29,182 bases of DNA from Oscillospiraceae bacterium. Lineage in GTDB: Bacteria; Bacillota; Clostridia; Oscillospirales; Ruminococcaceae. Under the pieces are notes generated by a model. It searched no databases. It was not told where the DNA came from and was given only the letters and a program-made list of their open reading frames with translations. This document shows positions 15,007 through 22,985 of this stretch, in pieces (position 1 is the stretch's first letter; the number at the start of each line of letters is the position of its first letter). A program made the position numbers and the translations under genes. The stretch covers positions 1-29,182 of the forward strand of contig CAAGBQ010000067.1 of the NCBI GenBank assembly GCA_900768105.1. The letters run 5' to 3'.

Positions 15007-15935
15007 CAGTTGCTCCTCTGGCTTATGCCGCGGATATTGGAAACGACCCAGTCATAATCGCCGCTTGTAATGGTGGCGCCGCAGTACTGGCAAACCGCGG
15101 AACGGTTGAGGTCGATAGGCGCGCCGCAGTTCGGGCAATGCTCGGAATCTATGCCGCCCTCTGCGCCTGTTTGCTTGCCAAGGGTGCGGATAAAGGTCCA
15201 CTGGTAGGTCATAAACAGCTCTTTGCTGTTGCTGCCGCGAATGATTGCGCCGGTGTTGTCGTCGGTTACATAATCCACAACGCGGGCGGTAAGCTGAACG
15301 GTGATAATATCGTTTACGCTGTCTGCGTCGCAGCCCACAATGCGGGTATCAAGGACGGAAATGCGTTCCACATGGTCGGTTTGATGATTGTTTTTGTATG
15401 CCTGAATCTGACGGTCGGATTTAGCATAAAGCTCCGCGGAAAGGTGCGGGCGAACAGGCTCCAAATCCTTTGCCGTCCAGCAGTTCTGCATACGGACATA
15501 AAGGTTTGCCGCGTCGTCGAGGAACTTCGCTTCGCTGAAGTTCGGATCCTTCTTCTTCAGCTCGTCAAGGCGGTTGACAAGGGGCGCCGTCGGCTGCTGA
15601 CCCAAATTCACGGGGCCGCGTCCGCTGCCGCCGCGGGTATTCCTGCCCTTGCCGCGGTTTCCGACAATGGCGAGTACGACAATCGCAACGAAGACGATTG
15701 CGGTCCAAATAAAGTCGCCCCCTCCGGTGCTGCCGCTGCTTGAATAGTAGTCGGAGTCCCAGTCGGAGCTGCTGCCCCAGTCCGAGCCCCAATCGGAGCC
15801 CCAATCGGAGCCTCCCGAATCCCAACCGTAGTCGGAATCTCCGGCGAAATCGCCGAAATCCGCAAAGCTTGCGACGCTGAAAAGCACGGTGACAGCCAAA
15901 ACGGCAGCCAAAAGTGCAAGCAGTCTTTTTTTCAT
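15006..15935 (-). CDS. Tim44-like domain membrane protein with C-terminal zinc ribbon
   Basis: 309 residues. A signal peptide at 1-25 is followed by an Asp/Ser/Trp/Gly-rich segment (about 26-72, with three SDWG units), a transmembrane helix at 74-92 and a basic Gly-rich linker. A Tim44-like domain covers about 110-250 (FLDDAANLYVRMQNCW through the beta-strand region). At the C-terminus C267, C270, C282 and C285 form a zinc ribbon. Tim44 domains bind membranes or partner proteins; the bacterial role is unknown. The mixed Trp/Asp-rich region probably faces outside and the zinc ribbon inside. The gene is first in a two-gene operon with the CatA-like gene. ATG 15935 is preceded by AGGGGGAAAAG. 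Confidence 0.82.
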   Translation of the reverse strand: MKKRLLALLAAVLAVTVLFSVASFADFGDFAGDSDYGWDSGGSDWGSDWGSDWGSSSDWDSDYYSSSGSTGGGDFIWTAIVFVAIVVLAIVGNRGKGRNTRGGSGRGPVNLGQQPTAPLVNRLDELKKKDPNFSEAKFLDDAANLYVRMQNCWTAKDLEPVRPHLSAELYAKSDRQIQAYKNNHQTDHVERISVLDTRIVGCDADSVNDIITVQLTARVVDYVTDDNTGAIIRGSNSKELFMTYQWTFIRTLGKQTGAEGGIDSEHCPNCGAPIDLNRSAVCQYCGATITSGDYDWVVSNIRGISQRSN

Positions 15936-15968
15936 TGTCTTTTCCCCCTGTTGAATATTTCTGATTTG

Positions 15969-15997
15969 ATTTTAACAGATAATTATACAATATTCAA
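15969..15997 (-). promoter_or_regulatory. Promoter of the Tim44-like/CatA-like operon
   Basis: Read on the minus strand: TTGAAT (15997-15992), 17 bases, TAAAAT (15974-15969), with TGT before it as a partial extended -10. A TATAAT lies within the spacer but has no -35 at a suitable distance. Confidence 0.6.
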
Positions 15998-16117
15998 GGG
16001 CAAACGATTTTTTTACCGAAGAATAATACGCCGCGGGTTTCGCTCTCCATCGGCGCGGTGTGCTTCTTGCCTCCCCTGTGCAATGCTCGCGCCGCTGCGT
16101 TTCGGCAAAAATTGTTC

Positions 16118-16146
16118 TTGCAAAAAAGCGCCGCCGCGGCTAATAT
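16118..16146 (+). promoter_or_regulatory. Promoter of rnhA
   Basis: TTGCAA (16118-16123), 17 bases, TAATAT (16141-16146). A TATAAT overlaps at 16146-16151 but would need a 22-base spacer. Confidence 0.6.
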
Positions 16147-16188
16147 ATAATATAGAAAAATCTGCGCTTTTTTGAAAGGGAGCACATA

Positions 16189-16626
16189 ATGAAAGAAGTA
16201 ATGCTGTATACGGACGGCGCCTGCTCCGGAAACCCCGGGCCGGGCGGTTGGGGCGCAATTTTGCGCTTTGGCCTGCACGAAAAGGAGCTTTCCGGCGGAG
16301 AAGCAAGCACCACAAATAACCGCATGGAGCTTTCTGCGGTTATTGCGGGGCTTTCGGCGCTTAAAGAGCCGTGCGCCGTCACCGTGGTGACGGATTCAAA
16401 ATATGTTTATGACGGAATCACCAAAGGCTGGGCGGAGGGATGGCGCCGCCGCGGTTGGAAAAAGGCGGACGGCAAGCCCGCGCTTAACCCCGACCTTTGG
16501 GAAGAGCTGCTTTGCCTTTTGGCAAAGCACAGGGTCGATTTTCAGTGGGTAAAGGGCCATGCGGGCCATCCGGAAAACGAGCGCTGCGACAGGCTTGCGG
16601 TTTCCGAATACGCAAAATATAAATAA
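16189..16626 (+). CDS. rnhA: Ribonuclease HI
   Basis: 145 residues, the standard length of bacterial type I RNase H. It cuts the RNA strand of RNA-DNA hybrids, removing R-loops and primers. The metal-binding carboxylates are visible as D9 (YTDGACSGNPGPGG), E47 (NNRMEL), D69 (TDSKYV) and D134 (NERCDRLA), with the catalytic-loop H124 in VKGHAGHPEN. The basic handle region (GWRRRGWKK) found in E. coli RNase HI is also present. AAAGGGAG is seven to ten bases before the ATG. The next gene follows after 23 bases and is probably co-transcribed. Confidence 0.97.
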   Translation: MKEVMLYTDGACSGNPGPGGWGAILRFGLHEKELSGGEASTTNNRMELSAVIAGLSALKEPCAVTVVTDSKYVYDGITKGWAEGWRRRGWKKADGKPALNPDLWEELLCLLAKHRVDFQWVKGHAGHPENERCDRLAVSEYAKYK

Positions 16627-16649
16627 ATGTATAACAAGGAGAAAAATAT

Positions 16650-16958
16650 ATGGCTGAATACAGGTACCGCCCTTGGATGCGCCCTCTTGAATTTGACCGT
16701 CCGACATGGGAAATGCTGAAGCCCCTTTCGGAAAATATTTATACCGCAAGCCGAAAGGACTTTCGCTGGAGATATAACCCGCTGAAGGCGGAGGACAAAA
16801 TCACCGCTTCGGTTTATACCACCCTTTGCTATGAATGTGCAGACGATGTTCAGGAAAAGGATTTTCCTTATTCGGAAGAGGGCCTTCGGCAGGCTAATGA
16901 ATGGATTTCCGCCAAGTTTCAGGAATTTATCGAAGCAAACCCCACCCGATATAAATAA
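16650..16958 (+). CDS. Small hypothetical protein downstream of rnhA
   Basis: 102 residues, not recognised. It is soluble-looking, rich in aromatic and charged residues (YRYRPWMRPLEF, KDFRWRYNPL), with no membrane segment and a predicted helical C-terminal third (EGLRQANEWISAKFQEF). AAGGAG at 16637-16642 sits eight bases before the ATG and codon use matches the neighbours, so it is likely real. Only the operon position beside rnhA is available as context. Confidence 0.7.
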   Translation: MAEYRYRPWMRPLEFDRPTWEMLKPLSENIYTASRKDFRWRYNPLKAEDKITASVYTTLCYECADDVQEKDFPYSEEGLRQANEWISAKFQEFIEANPTRYK

Positions 16959-16981
16959 TGCACCGTGGCGGCAGGGAATTA

Positions 16982-17064
16982 CGCCCGCCTGCGGCGGGCG
17001 GCCCTCATCCGTCGGCGGCTTTCACTGAAGCGAAAACCACCGCCACCTTCCCCGTTGGGGAAGG
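16982..17064 (-). repeat. Triple-hairpin repeat, copy 3 (inverted)
   Basis: Hairpin 3 is at 16982-16989/16993-17000, hairpin 2 at 17013-17025/17030-17042 and hairpin 1 at 17046-17053/17057-17064. In element orientation, hairpin 2 keeps all thirteen pairs by using G-U wobbles (T opposite G in DNA) where it differs from copy 4. Confidence 0.88.
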
Positions 17065-17150
17065 CTTGCACAGCGTTGGTGCGGCGAAAACCTTACACAG
17101 GTGAAGCAAGAAATGCGCCGCAACCCTGCGGGGAGCAAGACTTGAACGGA

Positions 17151-17185
17151 AAAAAAGCAGCCTCCGCATTGCGGAGGCTGCTTTT
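17151..17185. terminator. Bidirectional terminator between convergent genes
   Basis: GCAGCCTCCGC (17157-17167) and GCGGAGGCTGC (17171-17181) form an 11-bp perfect stem with a three-base loop. The + strand has TTTT after it and the minus strand six T. It serves the rnhA operon from the left and the zinc-ribbon gene from the right. Confidence 0.9.
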
Positions 17186-17218
17186 CATCATTTAATCATT
17201 ATGTAAGCCCGAAGCTTT

Positions 17219-17674
17219 TCAGTTCCAATGAAGAACGGTGTATTTGCCAACGATGGGAAGATCCACCGCGCGGCCTTTGCAGGAACGAACAATTCCCATA
17301 ATGAGGAACACGATGGTCATTATGCTGCCTACGCCTGCCACAATCCAGCCGAGGAAAGGAACAATGCCGCAAAGGGCGCAGATAATCGCAAATACATAAA
17401 GAACCATAACCTGGTTAATATGATAACGCAGGAATTTGGAATTCGGTTCCGCAAGAAGTCCGATAATACCGAAAATAATGCTTACATAGCAAAGCGCTGA
17501 AAGGGTTTTGGTGCGCTCGATGTCCTCCGGAGCAAATTCCGCAGTATGGTCGCTTGGGTTGGTATAGGTCTGCTGCTGATAGGCTGCTCCTGCGGGAGCG
17601 ATGGGCGCGCCGCAGTTCGGGCAGAAATTTTCTCCGTCCGGAACATTGGAACCGCATTTAGTACAAAAAGCCAT
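17219..17674 (-). CDS. Zinc-ribbon membrane protein, DUF4870-like
   Basis: 151 residues. The N-terminal zinc ribbon has C4, C7, C18 and C21 (FCTKCGSNV, FCPNCGAPI). A short Gln/Tyr/Thr linker is followed by a hydrophobic domain with about three membrane segments, including the FLRYHINQVMVLYV motif typical of DUF4870 proteins. The function of the family is unknown; zinc ribbons of this kind often mediate protein contacts. AAGGAGGAATAT precedes the ATG. It has its own promoter inside the 3' end of the aldolase gene and ends at a strong terminator. Confidence 0.85.
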   Translation of the reverse strand: MAFCTKCGSNVPDGENFCPNCGAPIAPAGAAYQQQTYTNPSDHTAEFAPEDIERTKTLSALCYVSIIFGIIGLLAEPNSKFLRYHINQVMVLYVFAIICALCGIVPFLGWIVAGVGSIMTIVFLIMGIVRSCKGRAVDLPIVGKYTVLHWN

Positions 17675-17699
17675 AGATATATTCCTCCTTTTTATTAGG

Positions 17700-18764
17700 T
17701 TACGCTTCTATTATACTCTTAACAAGTCCAAAACACAACTGTTTTATCATCCATGCGGAAAAATCTTCTACCGCTTCATCGGTGGTTGCCCAGCTTGTAA
17801 CTATACGAATGACGGCTCTGCCGTCCGCAAGGGTACGGTCGATGTTGCAGTTATACTTTTCGTGCGCTTCTGCGGCAAGCTCCGGCGGAAGAATGACAAA
17901 AAGCTGGTTGCTTTGGGGCTTTGCATAAAATTCAAAGCCGCTTTGGGTAACAGCTTCGGCAATTTTTGCCGCAGCCTCGTTCGCGTGCTTCGCCATATCA
18001 AAATAAAGACCGTCGCGCAGCGCTTCCTCGAACTGAATTCCCACAACAAAGCCCTTTGCAAGCATAAAGCCGTGCTGCTTGATAATCCAGCGCAAATGCT
18101 CCTGCATATCTTTATTCTGCATAACAAGCGCTTCGCCGAGAAGAAGGCCGTTTTTTGTTCCGCCTATGCAAAAAGCGTCGCAAAGCGCCGCAAGGTCCGC
18201 AAGGGAAACATCGTTTTCCTCTGCCATAAGCGCGGAGCCGAGGCGTGCGCCGTCCACATAAAGATACAGCCCGTTTTCACGGCAGAAGCAGGAAAGGGCG
18301 GAAAGCTCCGCCTTTGAATACAGCGTGCCGGTTTCGGTGGTTTGGGAGATATAAACAAGCTTCGGAACGACCATATGCTCGCTTGCGTGGCGGCAAAGAA
18401 CATCGGCAACGCCCTCGGCGGAAAGCTTTCCGTCGGGTCCTGCCGGAACCTCGATTACCTTGTGGCCGGAATATTCGATTGCGCCCGTTTCGTGAACATT
18501 GATATGGCCGGAATCCGCGCAGATTGCCGCCTCGTAGGAATTGCGGAGCAGTGCGGAAACGGCAAGCACATTGGTGGGCGTGCCGCCGCCCACAAAAACA
18601 ACGCCGGAATCCGGACTTTGGCAAAAGCTGCGAATCATATCCGCGGCGGCGGCGGAATGTTTATCCGTGCCATAGGCGGCGTTTTGCTCTGCGCCGCAGG
18701 CGCACAATGCTTTTAGTATATCGGGGTGCGCCCCTTCGGAGTAATCGTTCTTAAAGCTGTACAT
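17700..18764 (-). CDS. Threonine aldolase-family PLP enzyme
   Basis: 354 residues from the ATG at 18764, which begins MYSFKNDYSEGAHP, the normal start of the family. A longer frame to 18824 would cross the promoter region. The pyridoxal-phosphate fold of beta-eliminating lyases is recognisable: the GGGTPTN loop near 60, ADSGHINVHETGA near 83-95, DGARLG with the PLP-binding Asp at 171, and the Schiff-base lysine K204 in GGTKNG. The enzymes split L-threonine or allo-threonine into glycine and acetaldehyde; specificity cannot be read here. GGAGG lies about twelve bases before the start, somewhat far. Its promoter is probably at 18815-18843. Confidence 0.92.
   Translation of the reverse strand: MYSFKNDYSEGAHPDILKALCACGAEQNAAYGTDKHSAAAADMIRSFCQSPDSGVVFVGGGTPTNVLAVSALLRNSYEAAICADSGHINVHETGAIEYSGHKVIEVPAGPDGKLSAEGVADVLCRHASEHMVVPKLVYISQTTETGTLYSKAELSALSCFCRENGLYLYVDGARLGSALMAEENDVSLADLAALCDAFCIGGTKNGLLLGEALVMQNKDMQEHLRWIIKQHGFMLAKGFVVGIQFEEALRDGLYFDMAKHANEAAAKIAEAVTQSGFEFYAKPQSNQLFVILPPELAAEAHEKYNCNIDRTLADGRAVIRIVTSWATTDEAVEDFSAWMIKQLCFGLVKSIIEA
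17710..17738 (-). promoter_or_regulatory. Promoter of the zinc-ribbon gene, inside the aldolase gene end
   Basis: Read on the minus strand: TTGTGT (17738-17733), 17 bases, TATAAT (17715-17710). It overlaps the last codons of the upstream aldolase gene. Confidence 0.6.
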
Positions 18765-18814
18765 TTTTTTGAAGTTCCTCCGTAACAAATCATAATGGGG
18801 TATGTCTAAATTTG

Positions 18815-18843
18815 AGTATAGCACATTGTGTTTCCAAGTGAAA
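18815..18843 (-). promoter_or_regulatory. Probable promoter of the aldolase gene
   Basis: Read on the minus strand: TTTCAC (18843-18838), 17 bases, TATACT (18820-18815), with TGC immediately upstream as an extended -10. The weak -35 is offset by the extended element. Confidence 0.5.
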
Positions 18844-19008
18844 GACGGTTTTTAAAAAAATCTAAAAAAATTTGCATTTTTCCGAGCCACAAGGACAGTT
18901 GTGCGGAACGGAAGAAGCTTTTGCGAAAAAATCCGTAATTGTATATTTTTCTGCCGCCGGGGCAAAATATCGCCAAACGGATTTTTTTGAAAAGGTGGTC
19001 ATAAAAAA

Positions 19009-19728
19009 ATGAAAAGCAACAGCACAAGCGGCTTTGCACGCTTTATGTCCGGGCGCGGCTTTTATGCCGCACTTGCCCTGTGCCTTGTGGGCGCGGCGGC
19101 GGCTGCCTGGATTACGGTTGACAAAAGCATAAGCTCCGCTTCGGAGCGGAACAACAGCGTTCCGGTGGAGCAATCCGCCGGCGACGAATATAAGCCCGGT
19201 TCCGCCTTTGACGCAAAGGACGCCGGCGCGCCGAAGAGCAACGCCGCAATTGAGCAAAAGCCCCAAAGCAGCGAAAGCAGCTCCGAATCCGAAGAAACCT
19301 TCAATTTTATTAAAAAAGAGCAGAAATTCACCCTTCCGGCAGAGGGAAATATTCTTCGCGGCCACAGCGGCGGCGAGCTTGTAAAATACGATTCCCTTAA
19401 CGAATGGCGCACCCACGACGGCATTGATATTGAAGCCGCCGCCGGAACGGAGATAAAAGCCGCAGCCGCCGGAACGGTAAAAACCGTGAAAAACGACCCC
19501 CTTTGGGGCTGGACGGTGGAGCTTGAGCACGACGGCGGCTTTTTGAGCATCTATTGCGGACTGAATGAGCCTTCTCTTGAGGAGGGCGGCAAAATCGCCG
19601 CGGGGCAGGTGCTCGGCACCCTTGGGGAAAGCAATCTTGCGGAGGTTTCCGACCCATCCCACCTCCATTTTGCCATGAAGCAGGACGGAAAATTCATTGA
19701 CCCCGCCGAAAAGCTCGGCATAAAATAA
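19009..19728 (+). CDS. M23-family metallopeptidase domain protein, SpoIIQ-like
   Basis: 239 residues. A short cytoplasmic N-terminus, one membrane helix at about 17-36 and a Ser/Glu-rich linker lead to an M23 (LytM) domain at about 105-239. The zinc motif is complete: H136-x3-D140 in THDGID and H218/H220 in SHLHFAM. Architecture and size match SpoIIQ, which holds the mother-cell SpoIIIA channel to the forespore. Clostridial SpoIIQ proteins keep the metal site that Bacillus has lost. A general wall endopeptidase is the alternative. AAAAGGTGG is nine to ten bases before the ATG. It stands alone between divergent or convergent neighbours, and no convincing forespore promoter was identified. Confidence 0.82.
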   Translation: MKSNSTSGFARFMSGRGFYAALALCLVGAAAAAWITVDKSISSASERNNSVPVEQSAGDEYKPGSAFDAKDAGAPKSNAAIEQKPQSSESSSESEETFNFIKKEQKFTLPAEGNILRGHSGGELVKYDSLNEWRTHDGIDIEAAAGTEIKAAAAGTVKTVKNDPLWGWTVELEHDGGFLSIYCGLNEPSLEEGGKIAAGQVLGTLGESNLAEVSDPSHLHFAMKQDGKFIDPAEKLGIK

Positions 19729-19761
19729 TTGCGGCGCGGGTATTACGCAAAGCAAAGCAAA

Positions 19762-19810
19762 GCGCCCGTGCTCAAAATGAGCACGGGCGCATTCTTCGTC
19801 TGTTTTTTTA
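19762..19810. terminator. Bidirectional terminator between the M23 and GNAT genes
   Basis: GCGCCCGTGCTC (19762-19773) and GAGCACGGGCGC (19779-19790) form a 12-bp perfect stem with a five-base loop. A T-rich stretch with seven T follows on the + strand, somewhat displaced; the minus strand has TTTGCTTTGC. Confidence 0.8.
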
Positions 19811-20287
19811 AATATCCATAATGGCAAGCACATTGCCGTCGGCGTCCGGCGCGCCGGCCTTCATACCAACGGAGGCAAAAAGCGCGGCGGCGGCTTTGTT
19901 GTTTGCGGTGTATGCGGCGCAAAGCTTCGCCGCATTGCCAAGGGGCATTTCCTTTGCTTCGGCAACGGCCTTTTCCAGCGCCGCCTTCGCATAGCCGAGC
20001 TTTTGGCAGTTGGCGTCCGTCATAATGCGCCAAACGCAGTAATAAGGCTCCGCAACATCCTCGTCGCCCTCCTCGCAATAGCCGAGCATAACAAAGCCGA
20101 CCATTACATTCTGCTCCGCGTCATAAACGCCGAAGGGCATCGGCACCATATCTCCGCTTGTCATTGCAACATATGCTTCCGCAAGGGAGCACATATTTTC
20201 CGGAATAAAGTCCTGCTGCTGCTCCTTAACATCAAGGCTTACGCATTCTTCAAAATTTTCCTCGGTAATCGGTCTTAATTCGACCAC
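19808..20287 (-). CDS. GNAT-family N-acetyltransferase
   Basis: 159 residues from a GTG at 20287, with GGGG eight bases upstream. A GTG three codons earlier (20296) overlaps that site. It begins VELRPITEENFEECVSL, a standard GNAT start. The acetyl-CoA-binding core is VWRIMTDANCQKLGYAKAAL, a variant of the Q/RxxGxG/A loop, followed by NNKAAAALFASVGM. It resembles spermidine- or amino-group-acetylating members, but the substrate is not readable. It follows the G5/3D gene by under 40 bases with no terminator, so it is co-transcribed with it. Confidence 0.85.
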   Translation of the reverse strand: MVELRPITEENFEECVSLDVKEQQQDFIPENMCSLAEAYVAMTSGDMVPMPFGVYDAEQNVMVGFVMLGYCEEGDEDVAEPYYCVWRIMTDANCQKLGYAKAALEKAVAEAKEMPLGNAAKLCAAYTANNKAAAALFASVGMKAGAPDADGNVLAIMDI

Positions 20288-20323
20288 AACAAACACCCCA
20301 TTCTTTATAAAAAAATCCGATTT

Positions 20324-21397
20324 TTATTCCAAAACATAAACATCCACATAGCGCAGCCCATTGAGCACGCACTCGTAATATGTGTCGTAATAAAGGTCAA
20401 CAAAGTTTTTTCCGGAAAGCATGGCGCCGCCGGTGTCCGCCGCAAGGGCATAGCCGTAAACAAAGCCGGTGTTGCCGTGGGCAACTATCCAAAGCTTTGT
20501 ACCGTAGGGAATTACCTTTGGGTTGACCGCAACATAGCCGACCTGGGCAAGGCGGCCGGTGGCGGTGCCGGAACCCGCCGGAGCATAATATCCGGTGGCG
20601 CGGACATTTTCATAAACCTTGGTATAGGACGATGGGACTCCGTCCGTTATGGTATATCCGTAATCCAGGGGAGAAATTACGCTTCCGTCGCCGACAATAT
20701 AGGTATCGTCGCTGGCTTTTTTGATTACATCCTCGGAAACAAGGGTCATATCCTCCATAACGCCGTCAACGATTTTTTGCTCGTAGGTTTTAAGCAGGGT
20801 GCCGTTTTTTCCGTAAGAAAGCAGCACGGTTTTTCCTCCGGAAATAAGGGAGGTTCCGCGATAGGTTTTGCCGCGGGGGATGGTTTCCTCCTCCGTGGTC
20901 ATAATATAATCCACGCGGGTTATTTTGATAACATCCTCCGGCTCCACCGTCTTTTCCGCGGCGGCGCTGATATAGTCGGTGCCGCGCACCTCCAATCCGG
21001 AAGCATAAAGCGCATCCGCAACGGTGTCGCCCTCCGCCGCAAGAACATGGTAACGGAGCTTGTCCGCCTCGATTTCAATATCAAAGGCGCTTCGGATATT
21101 TATTTCCGCATTGGTTTCGCCGTAATCGCCGAAAAAGCCGCCGTTTTCAAAGCCGGAGCAGGTTATAACATCATCGCGCCCCGGATTTATATTAAGACGG
21201 CGGAGAATCTCCGCAGGGTCGCAAACGGCGGTGTGAACTGTTGTAACCTTTCCGTCCCAATCCACCTTTACGGTTTTAACGCGGGAGGGAACCCAGCAGA
21301 GAAGAAACGCCGCGGCAGCCGAAAATACGGCAACGGCAAAGCCCCTGCTTTTCAGCACGGATACAGCGCGCAGCGCACCGGCAAAAAATCTTTGCAT
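20324..21397 (-). CDS. G5 and 3D domain cell-wall protein (YabE-like)
   Basis: 357 residues. A membrane anchor or signal at about 19-36 is followed by DUF348-like repeats (about 40-150), a G5 domain (about 155-240, with VDYIMTTEEETIPRG) and a C-terminal 3D domain. The 3D domain has three conserved aspartates, including ADTGGAM and VDLYYDTYYE, and the YGTKLWI region of the double-psi barrel. Relatives (YabE, YuiC, Sps/Rpf-like proteins) are lytic transglycosylase-type peptidoglycan enzymes. AGGAGG precedes the ATG at 21397, and a full-consensus promoter lies just upstream. It leads a two-gene operon with the GNAT gene. Confidence 0.9.
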   Translation of the reverse strand: MQRFFAGALRAVSVLKSRGFAVAVFSAAAAFLLCWVPSRVKTVKVDWDGKVTTVHTAVCDPAEILRRLNINPGRDDVITCSGFENGGFFGDYGETNAEINIRSAFDIEIEADKLRYHVLAAEGDTVADALYASGLEVRGTDYISAAAEKTVEPEDVIKITRVDYIMTTEEETIPRGKTYRGTSLISGGKTVLLSYGKNGTLLKTYEQKIVDGVMEDMTLVSEDVIKKASDDTYIVGDGSVISPLDYGYTITDGVPSSYTKVYENVRATGYYAPAGSGTATGRLAQVGYVAVNPKVIPYGTKLWIVAHGNTGFVYGYALAADTGGAMLSGKNFVDLYYDTYYECVLNGLRYVDVYVLE

Positions 21398-21423
21398 ACA
21401 GCCCCTCCTTTACAATAAAATAT

Positions 21424-21452
21424 ATTATATTCAAAATGGGCGCGCTTGTCAA
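21424..21452 (-). promoter_or_regulatory. Full-consensus sigma-A promoter of the G5/3D gene
   Basis: Read on the minus strand: TTGACA (21452-21447), 17 bases, TATAAT (21429-21424). Every base matches the consensus and the spacer is optimal. The start site would be near 21417, about 20 bases before the ATG. Confidence 0.9.
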
Positions 21453-21613
21453 ATTTACATACAAAATAATCCATTTTTGAACCATACGCTCCGCCGGAAA
21501 ATTTTTTTGGAGCCGCCGCGGCACTTTTGTGCAGGGGCTTGCGGCGCACTTCTCGGCTCCCCTGTGCAAGGCTTTCGCCGCACCATTGCCGCGGTGCAGA
21601 GCGGAGGAAATTA

Positions 21614-21695
21614 CGCCCGCCTGCGGCGGGCGGCCCTCATCCGTCACGATGTTTCACATTTGTGAAACATCGCGCCACCTTCCCCAAGGGGAAGG
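21614..21695 (-). repeat. Triple-hairpin repeat, copy 5 (inverted)
   Basis: Hairpin 3 is at 21614-21621/21625-21632, hairpin 2 at 21647-21658/21661-21672 (CGATGTTTCACA type, as copy 2) and hairpin 1 at 21678-21685/21688-21695. The gene-free stretch 21453-21784 also holds a CTCGGCTCCCCTGTGCAAGG motif near 21563 and the next gene's terminator; nothing else is seen. Confidence 0.9.
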
Positions 21696-21729
21696 CTTGC
21701 ACGCAGTTGCCGCGGCGAAATTTGCGCGC

Positions 21730-21771
21730 AAAAAAAAACAGCCCCCGCGGCGCGAGGGTTGTTTTTTTTAT
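21730..21771 (-). terminator. Terminator of the alcohol dehydrogenase gene
   Basis: A GC-rich hairpin (AACAGCCC with GGGTTGTT, partly mismatched inside) is flanked by a run of A on the left and a run of T on the right, so it could act on both strands. It lies within 15-55 bases of the dehydrogenase stop codon. Confidence 0.75.
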
Positions 21772-21784
21772 TCGTATGCAAATA

Positions 21785-22954
21785 TCAATATTTGTCGACA
21801 ACCTCAAAATCCCAAATGTCACGATAGATAGCTTCGACCTCTTCCTGGGTGGGAACGCGCGGGTTGGTCTGGGTTGTTGCGTCGCGGAGAGCCGCGGCAG
21901 CCATCTCCGGAATTGCGCCGAAATATTCTTCCTTGGAAATGGTCTTAATATCCTTGATGCAGCAAGGCTCTTCCATTTCTCTTGCAAGAATCTTGAGGTA
22001 ATTCATAAGGGAGCGGACGGTGGAAACCTCGTTGAAGTTGATTATGCCGAGGGACGCCGCAATTTCGCAGTATTTCTTTGCGCAGGGCGGGAAGCCGTCG
22101 TGCGGAATGGTCATATCCTGAATGTTGCTGTTGTATGCAATGATGTGCGGCAGCAGGATGGAGTTAAGGCGGCCGTGCGGGATATGGAAATGCGCACCGA
22201 GCTGGTGGGACATTCCGTGAACAAGGCCAAGACCCGCAGCGTTGAACGCAACGCCCGCCATGCAGGATGCAATGTGGATTTCCTGCCTTGCTTCGGTATC
22301 GTCCGGATTAAGATAGGAACGGCAGAGGAAGCGGCAGCAAAGCTTGATTGCGCGCTCCGCAAGGGCGTCGGAAAAATCGTTTCTTCCGGTGCTGGTGAAT
22401 GCTTCGATTGCGTGGGTGATAATATCCATACCGGTATCCGCAGTGATGGTGCGCGGCACGGTTTTTACAAGCACGGCGTCAAGAATCGCTTCATCCGGAA
22501 TAAGGTCGCGATCCTCAAGGGGATATTTAATCTGCTTTTCGGTATCGGTAACTACGGCAACCTGTGTTACCTCGCTTCCGGTGCCGCTTGTGGTGGGAAT
22601 TGCGATAAATTTTGGGGCAAAATCGTTGTTTATCTCGTGAGAGAATTTCTTTACCGCTTTGGTAAAGTCGATTGCGGAGCCGCCGCCAACCGCCATAAGG
22701 CAGTCCGGCATCTGTTCAAGGGCGGCCTTTACGCCAAGGACGATTTTATCCATGGGCGGATCCGGCACTACATTGTCAAAAATCTTATAAGGGATTCCGT
22801 CTTTATCAAGACGGTCGGTAACATGCTTGATAATGCCGCTTTGCACTGTAAAAGGGTCGGCGATTATCATTGCGTTCTTGCTTTTTTTATGAAGCAGGTG
22901 GTCAAGGGAGCCTTCGCCAAAGAATATTTTTGTTTTAAGTTCAAAATCCTGCAT
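21785..22954 (-). CDS. Iron-containing alcohol dehydrogenase
   Basis: 389 residues, the full family length (about 380-390). The dinucleotide part has AVGGGSAIDFTKA near 88-100, and TTSGTGSEVT follows at 121-130. The metal ligands are D177 and H181 (MDIITH), H246 and H260 (in LVHGMSHQLGAHFHIPHG), spaced as in FucO. The closest named groups by feel are 1-propanol/1,3-propanediol type dehydrogenases, which reduce aldehydes with NADH or NADPH; the exact substrate is not deducible. GGAGG precedes the ATG. It is monocistronic, with a terminator behind. Coding uses many C-ending codons, compatible with high expression. Confidence 0.95.
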   Translation of the reverse strand: MQDFELKTKIFFGEGSLDHLLHKKSKNAMIIADPFTVQSGIIKHVTDRLDKDGIPYKIFDNVVPDPPMDKIVLGVKAALEQMPDCLMAVGGGSAIDFTKAVKKFSHEINNDFAPKFIAIPTTSGTGSEVTQVAVVTDTEKQIKYPLEDRDLIPDEAILDAVLVKTVPRTITADTGMDIITHAIEAFTSTGRNDFSDALAERAIKLCCRFLCRSYLNPDDTEARQEIHIASCMAGVAFNAAGLGLVHGMSHQLGAHFHIPHGRLNSILLPHIIAYNSNIQDMTIPHDGFPPCAKKYCEIAASLGIINFNEVSTVRSLMNYLKILAREMEEPCCIKDIKTISKEEYFGAIPEMAAAALRDATTQTNPRVPTQEEVEAIYRDIWDFEVVDKY

Positions 22955-22985
22955 TTTTGTCCTCCGTTAAGATTGAAATTGCAAA

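Noticed and set aside
18765..18824. Twenty extra residues at the start of the aldolase
   Set aside because: This would overlap the promoter and leader; the family begins at the MYSFKNDYSEG region and GGAGG precedes that ATG.
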